Of a stretch of 9,071 nucleotides of DNA, positions 6,346 to 9,071 are shown piece by piece (the first letter of the stretch is position 1; each line of letters starts with the position of its first letter). A program made the position numbers and the translations under genes. The DNA is taken from assembly GCA_031289625.1 (NCBI GenBank), contig JAITPB010000130.1:1-9071 (forward strand), read 5' to 3'. This stretch comes from Clostridiales bacterium (lineage in GTDB: Bacteria; Bacillota; Clostridia; Lachnospirales; WQUN01). Below the pieces are notes generated by a model. That model worked only from the letters and a program-made list of their open reading frames with translations, was not told where the DNA came from and made no database searches.

Positions 6346-6759
6346 TTATTCCCTTTCCAAACTGACAATTTTCCATTGTCCAAATCGATCCGGTTCACGG
6401 ATCATATAAAAACGCAGTATACGCTTTTCATTCAGCAGCAGTACAGTGTCCATTCTGCAATTTTTCGATGGCATTTCCACGGGCAAAAGGCACTTATAAG
6501 CGCCTGACTGAAATGAGTCCTTGAGTTCAAACAAATCAATGGTTTTCAAACAATTTTTGCTGATAAAACATCTCGCGTCTTCTATATCCCGCGCAACCGC
6601 GTCCAAAAATAATTTCACGGTGCTGTTTTCGGTCATTATATGAAAAAACGGCTTTCCCGATTCACATATCGTTGTTTGTTGATAAGGCGCATATCCATGA
6701 GAGATCACAACCGGCTTCAGACCACAATTTTCAATCCACCAAAAATACCCAGATGACAA
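6346..6759 (-). CDS. Unrecognised 137-residue protein between mnmG and rsmG
   Basis: I do not recognise this protein. The TTG start at 6759 is supported by a GAGGAGGAG site (6765-6773; GGAGG is 8 nt from the TTG) and by an in-frame TGA at 6774-6772 that excludes any earlier start; the next Met is residue 42. It has no signal peptide or membrane segment. The N-terminal part is aromatic-rich (GYFWWIENCG), the middle is helical with a charged stretch, and the C-terminus alternates hydrophobic residues (DTVLLLNEKRILRFYMI), then REPDRFGQWKIVSLERE, resembling the last strands of a small alpha+beta fold in which W-K-I is a core strand; NTF2-like is one possibility but a guess. It has six cysteines (12, 32, 64, 70, 90, 101) without a CxxC motif. 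The stop lies four bases before rsmG GTG, so the two are probably translated together. Confidence 0.75.
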   Translation of the reverse strand: MSSGYFWWIENCGLKPVVISHGYAPYQQTTICESGKPFFHIMTENSTVKLFLDAVARDIEDARCFISKNCLKTIDLFELKDSFQSGAYKCLLPVEMPSKNCRMDTVLLLNEKRILRFYMIREPDRFGQWKIVSLERE

Positions 6760-6872
6760 GACATCTCCTCCTCAGACAGCGGCGTGTGGTTCGGCGCTGC
6801 TTTTTTGCTTTTAGCCTTGCACTTAAAAGTCCAAAGCATATGTAAATGGCATCCGGCCTCCAATCTGATTAC

Positions 6873-6901
6873 ACTATATTCTAAAAGCAAATGAAAGTGA
6901 A
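6873..6901 (-). promoter_or_regulatory. Candidate sigma-A promoter for the 137-residue gene and rsmG
   Basis: On the minus strand TTCACT (6901-6896, 4 of 6 matches to the -35 consensus) is followed after exactly 17 bp by TATAGT (6878-6873, 5 of 6), itself followed by GTAAT. It lies in the 165 bp between the mnmG stop and the TTG start, and would give a leader of about 105 nt. The same TATAGT-N-TAAT arrangement occurs in the mnmG promoter. No terminator hairpin with a T run is visible after mnmG, so read-through from mnmG is also likely. Nothing else is seen in this gap. Confidence 0.5.
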
Positions 6902-6924
6902 TATCCGTAGCATTTAAAGGGGTT

Positions 6925-8799
6925 TTAACCATGTGCGGCCAAATAAATCAACAGCACAGAAATATCCGCGGGCGTGACGCCTGGTACGCGCGAAGCCTGT
7001 CCTAAGCTGACGGGCCTAAGCTTATCCAGCTTGGAGCGCGCCTCAAGCCGCAGCCCGGTGATCGAACTGTAATCGATATCCATCGGCAGTAGACGGCTTT
7101 CCAACTTTTTAAACTGTTCCACCTGCATCATCTGCCGCCTGATATATCCTTCATATTTGAGCTGCAGGTTGACTTGTTCACCAGCTGGCGCGGGCAAGCC
7201 GGGCCTGTCCGGATCAAAACCGCGCAGCAAATCATACGAGAGTTCAGGCCGCTTGATCATTTCCGGCATAGCCGCGCCGGAGTCAATCGGCGGCGAAGCG
7301 TGTTCCGCCAGGAATTTGTTGAAAGCTTCGCTGGGCGGCAGAATCATCTTGCGTACGCGGCTGATTTCCGTTTCGATTTGACGCATTTTCAGCAGAAAAT
7401 CATCATATCGCTTCGAAGAAATCAATCCCATTTCATAACCTTTTGGCATCAGCCGCGCGTCGGCGTTGTCCTGCCGCAAAAGAAGCCGGTATTCCGCTCG
7501 TGAAGTCATCATGCGATAGGGTTCGTTTGTGCCTTTGACTGTCAGATCATCTATCAGCACGCCAATGTAACCTTCCGATCGATCAATGATCAGCGGCGGC
7601 TTGCCCTGTACGAAACGGGCGGCGTTGATCCCGGCGGCGAGTCCCTGCGCCGCCGCTTCCTCATAGCCGGAACTGCCGTTTTGCTGGCCTGCGCTGAACA
7701 GGCCGCTCCATCGTTTAAACTCCAGGCTCAATTTCAACTGCGCCGCGTCAATGCAGTCATACTCAATGGCGTATCCATTGCGCATAATCCGGCAGTTTTC
7801 CATGCCTGGCAAAGTCCGGTAGATAGCTTCCTGCACATCCTCCGGCAAAGAGGTCGACATGCCGGCCACATACATCTCCGCCGTATCTTCCCCTTCTGGT
7901 TCCAGAAATACTTGATGCCTCTTTTTATCCGCAAAACGCACCACTTTATCTTCAATCGAGGGACAATAGCGTGCGCCGGCCGCTTTTATCACACCGCTGT
8001 ACATGGGCGATCGGCACAGGTTCTCCCGGATGATTTTGTGCGTATCTTCATTCGTATATGTTAAATAGCAGGGAAGCTGTTTCCGCCGCAATGCCGCAGG
8101 ATCGGTTTCAAAAGAAAACGGGACGGGCGGTTCATCTCCATTTTGCCTCTCCATGCGGGAAAAGTCAATAGTATTTTTATGCACCCGCGCGGACGTTCCC
8201 GTTTTGAAACGTAACAAGGTTATGCCCATGCTTTGCAGAGATTCGCTGAGCGCGCGCGACGCTCTAAAACCCGCCGGGCCGCTGTTTAGTATCGTCTCGC
8301 CATAGAGGCACCGCGCCTTTAAGTAGGTTCCCGCGCAAAGGATCACGGTTTTGCACGCATAAAAGGCGCCGGATTCAGAAACCACGCCTGTGACAGAACC
8401 GTTATCCTGGCTGCTTTCGGTTTGGAGCGCGTAAATTTCGCTTTGCCGTATCGTTAAATTGGCCGTCTGTTCCAAAGTTTTTTTCATTTCGCGCGCGTAG
8501 CGGAACTTATCCGCCTGCGCGCGGAGAGAGTGAACGGCGGGGCCTTTGCTGACATTGAGCATTCGGCTCTGTAAAAAAGTTTTATCGATATTTTTACCCA
8601 TCTGTCCGCCAAGCGCGTCGATTTCCCGGACGATGTGTCCTTTAGACGCGCCGCCGATATTGGGGTTGCACGGCATCATGGCGACGCTGTCCAACTGTAT
8701 GGCAAACAAAATGGTCTTCATGCCCATGCGCGCCGCCGCGAGCGCCGCTTCACAGCCGGCGTGCCCGCCGCCCACAACAGCCACATCCCAGCTCTCCAT
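6925..8799 (-). CDS. mnmG: tRNA uridine-5-carboxymethylaminomethyl modification enzyme MnmG (GidA)
   Basis: FAD-dependent partner of MnmE; together they install the (carboxymethyl)aminomethyl group at C5 of the wobble uridine in tRNAs. The ATG at 8799 lies 6 nt after AAAGGAGG (8806-8813), giving 624 residues, the normal length; the frame runs 36 codons further upstream without a site. Motifs: the FAD loop VVGGGHAGCEAAL (8-20), MPCNPNIGGASKGH (42-55) with conserved Cys44, RYCPSIEDK (277-285) with Cys279, LFSAGQQNGSSGYEEAAAQG near 367-386, MTSRAEYRLLLRQDNAD (431-447), and the MnmE/tRNA-binding C-terminal signature SRVPGVTPADISVLLIYL (603-620). One deviation: FKTGTSAR (198-205) where TGTPPR is usual. 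MnmE is not in the window. Upstream lies the end of a transporter gene, downstream the unknown gene and rsmG. Confidence 0.98.
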   Translation of the reverse strand: MESWDVAVVGGGHAGCEAALAAARMGMKTILFAIQLDSVAMMPCNPNIGGASKGHIVREIDALGGQMGKNIDKTFLQSRMLNVSKGPAVHSLRAQADKFRYAREMKKTLEQTANLTIRQSEIYALQTESSQDNGSVTGVVSESGAFYACKTVILCAGTYLKARCLYGETILNSGPAGFRASRALSESLQSMGITLLRFKTGTSARVHKNTIDFSRMERQNGDEPPVPFSFETDPAALRRKQLPCYLTYTNEDTHKIIRENLCRSPMYSGVIKAAGARYCPSIEDKVVRFADKKRHQVFLEPEGEDTAEMYVAGMSTSLPEDVQEAIYRTLPGMENCRIMRNGYAIEYDCIDAAQLKLSLEFKRWSGLFSAGQQNGSSGYEEAAAQGLAAGINAARFVQGKPPLIIDRSEGYIGVLIDDLTVKGTNEPYRMMTSRAEYRLLLRQDNADARLMPKGYEMGLISSKRYDDFLLKMRQIETEISRVRKMILPPSEAFNKFLAEHASPPIDSGAAMPEMIKRPELSYDLLRGFDPDRPGLPAPAGEQVNLQLKYEGYIRRQMMQVEQFKKLESRLLPMDIDYSSITGLRLEARSKLDKLRPVSLGQASRVPGVTPADISVLLIYLAAHG

Positions 8800-8833
8800 G
8801 CCGCGCCTCCTTTGCTTGTATATTTTTTCTATG

Positions 8834-8867
8834 ATTATACTATAGCGGAACGCGCGGCACAATTCAA
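8834..8867 (-). promoter_or_regulatory. mnmG promoter (sigma-A type)
   Basis: On the minus strand TTGAAT (8867-8862) and TATAGT (8844-8839) are separated by exactly 17 bp; an overlapping perfect TATAAT follows at 8839-8834. The expected transcription start is near 8830, leaving a leader of about 30 nt with the GGAGG site. An inverted repeat, ACAATT and AATTGT with a 10-bp spacer (8859-8880), overlaps the -35 element. Confidence 0.65.
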
Positions 8868-8890
8868 TCGCGTCAATTGTTTTACCGCCG

Positions 8891-9071
8891 TCACTCCACA
8901 AGCCCATACTTCAGTTTAATCCTGTCGAGTTTTTCGAGCATCGGGCGCGAGATAACCGCCAGGAACGCGGCGGTTGCGGTTGCGTGTACGAGGTCAAACG
9001 GTATGCCTTGCAAGTATGCGGCAAACAGCATTGCACGCGTTGGCGCGGACTGATATATGATCACCTGCGCT
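8891..9071 (-). CDS. Probable ECF transporter S component, C-terminal 59 residues (5' end outside window)
   Basis: The minus-strand frame is open from 9070 down to a TGA at 8893-8891. The visible fragment starts AQVIIYQSAPTRAML and contains a hydrophobic membrane segment, then GIPFDLVHATATAAF, a second hydrophobic stretch and a basic cytoplasmic end PMLEKLDRIKLKYG. The G-[IL]-P-F-D-L-[VI]-H-A motif followed by a short basic tail is what I associate with substrate-binding S subunits of energy-coupling factor (vitamin) transporters in Firmicutes. The substrate cannot be told from this part. Its stop lies 91 bp upstream of mnmG start, with the mnmG promoter between, so it is probably a separate transcription unit. 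No clear terminator is visible after it. Confidence 0.65.
   Translation of the reverse strand, partial: AQVIIYQSAPTRAMLFAAYLQGIPFDLVHATATAAFLAVISRPMLEKLDRIKLKYGLVE

Noticed and set aside
6717..6932. A 71-codon minus-strand frame that overlaps the end of mnmG and the start of the 137-residue gene.
   Set aside because: No ribosome binding site precedes its ATG, it reads through the promoter and Shine-Dalgarno of the next gene (GAG GAG GAG ATG), and the protein shows no family resemblance.

Overview
This 9.07 kb window looks like chromosomal housekeeping DNA from an anaerobic, low-to-mid GC Firmicute of the class Clostridia. The evidence is a pfkA-pyk glycolytic pair with a long pyruvate kinase carrying a C-terminal PEP-utiliser domain, a rubredoxin, strong GGAGG ribosome binding sites with several TTG/GTG starts, an mnmG-rsmG (gidA-gidB) cluster and an ECF-type transporter fragment. 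I cannot name the genus. I see no phage, insertion sequence, CRISPR array, rRNA or tRNA.

Left block (1-2621, + strand): the C-terminal part of ATP-type 6-phosphofructokinase (start outside the window), then pyruvate kinase 15 nt later, then a 52-residue rubredoxin 17 nt after that, closed by a strong rho-independent terminator. This reads as one operon for lower glycolysis plus a small electron carrier.

Middle block (2656-5613): a small cytosolic protein resembling the bacterial PH-like fold, on the - strand, is divergent from a 756-residue membrane chemoreceptor on the + strand. They share a 183 bp intergenic region with a palindromic TATAAT. The chemoreceptor has a short extracytoplasmic sensor, six consecutive HAMP-like segments with a 45-residue period, and a signalling tip that departs from consensus at usually conserved positions. 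No che genes are nearby.

Right block (5637-9071, - strand): reading right to left, there is the C-terminal end of a probable ECF transporter S component, then mnmG with a recognisable promoter, then an unrecognised 137-residue protein with its own candidate promoter and a TTG start, then rsmG beginning with GTG four bases after that protein's stop. MnmG modifies the wobble uridine of tRNAs and RsmG methylates 16S rRNA, so this block serves translation. The unknown protein is probably co-expressed with rsmG.

Most of the window is ordinary. I found no convincing new multi-gene system. The points most worth a second look are the poly-HAMP receptor with its altered tip, the unknown gene between mnmG and rsmG, and the active-site changes in the phosphofructokinase.
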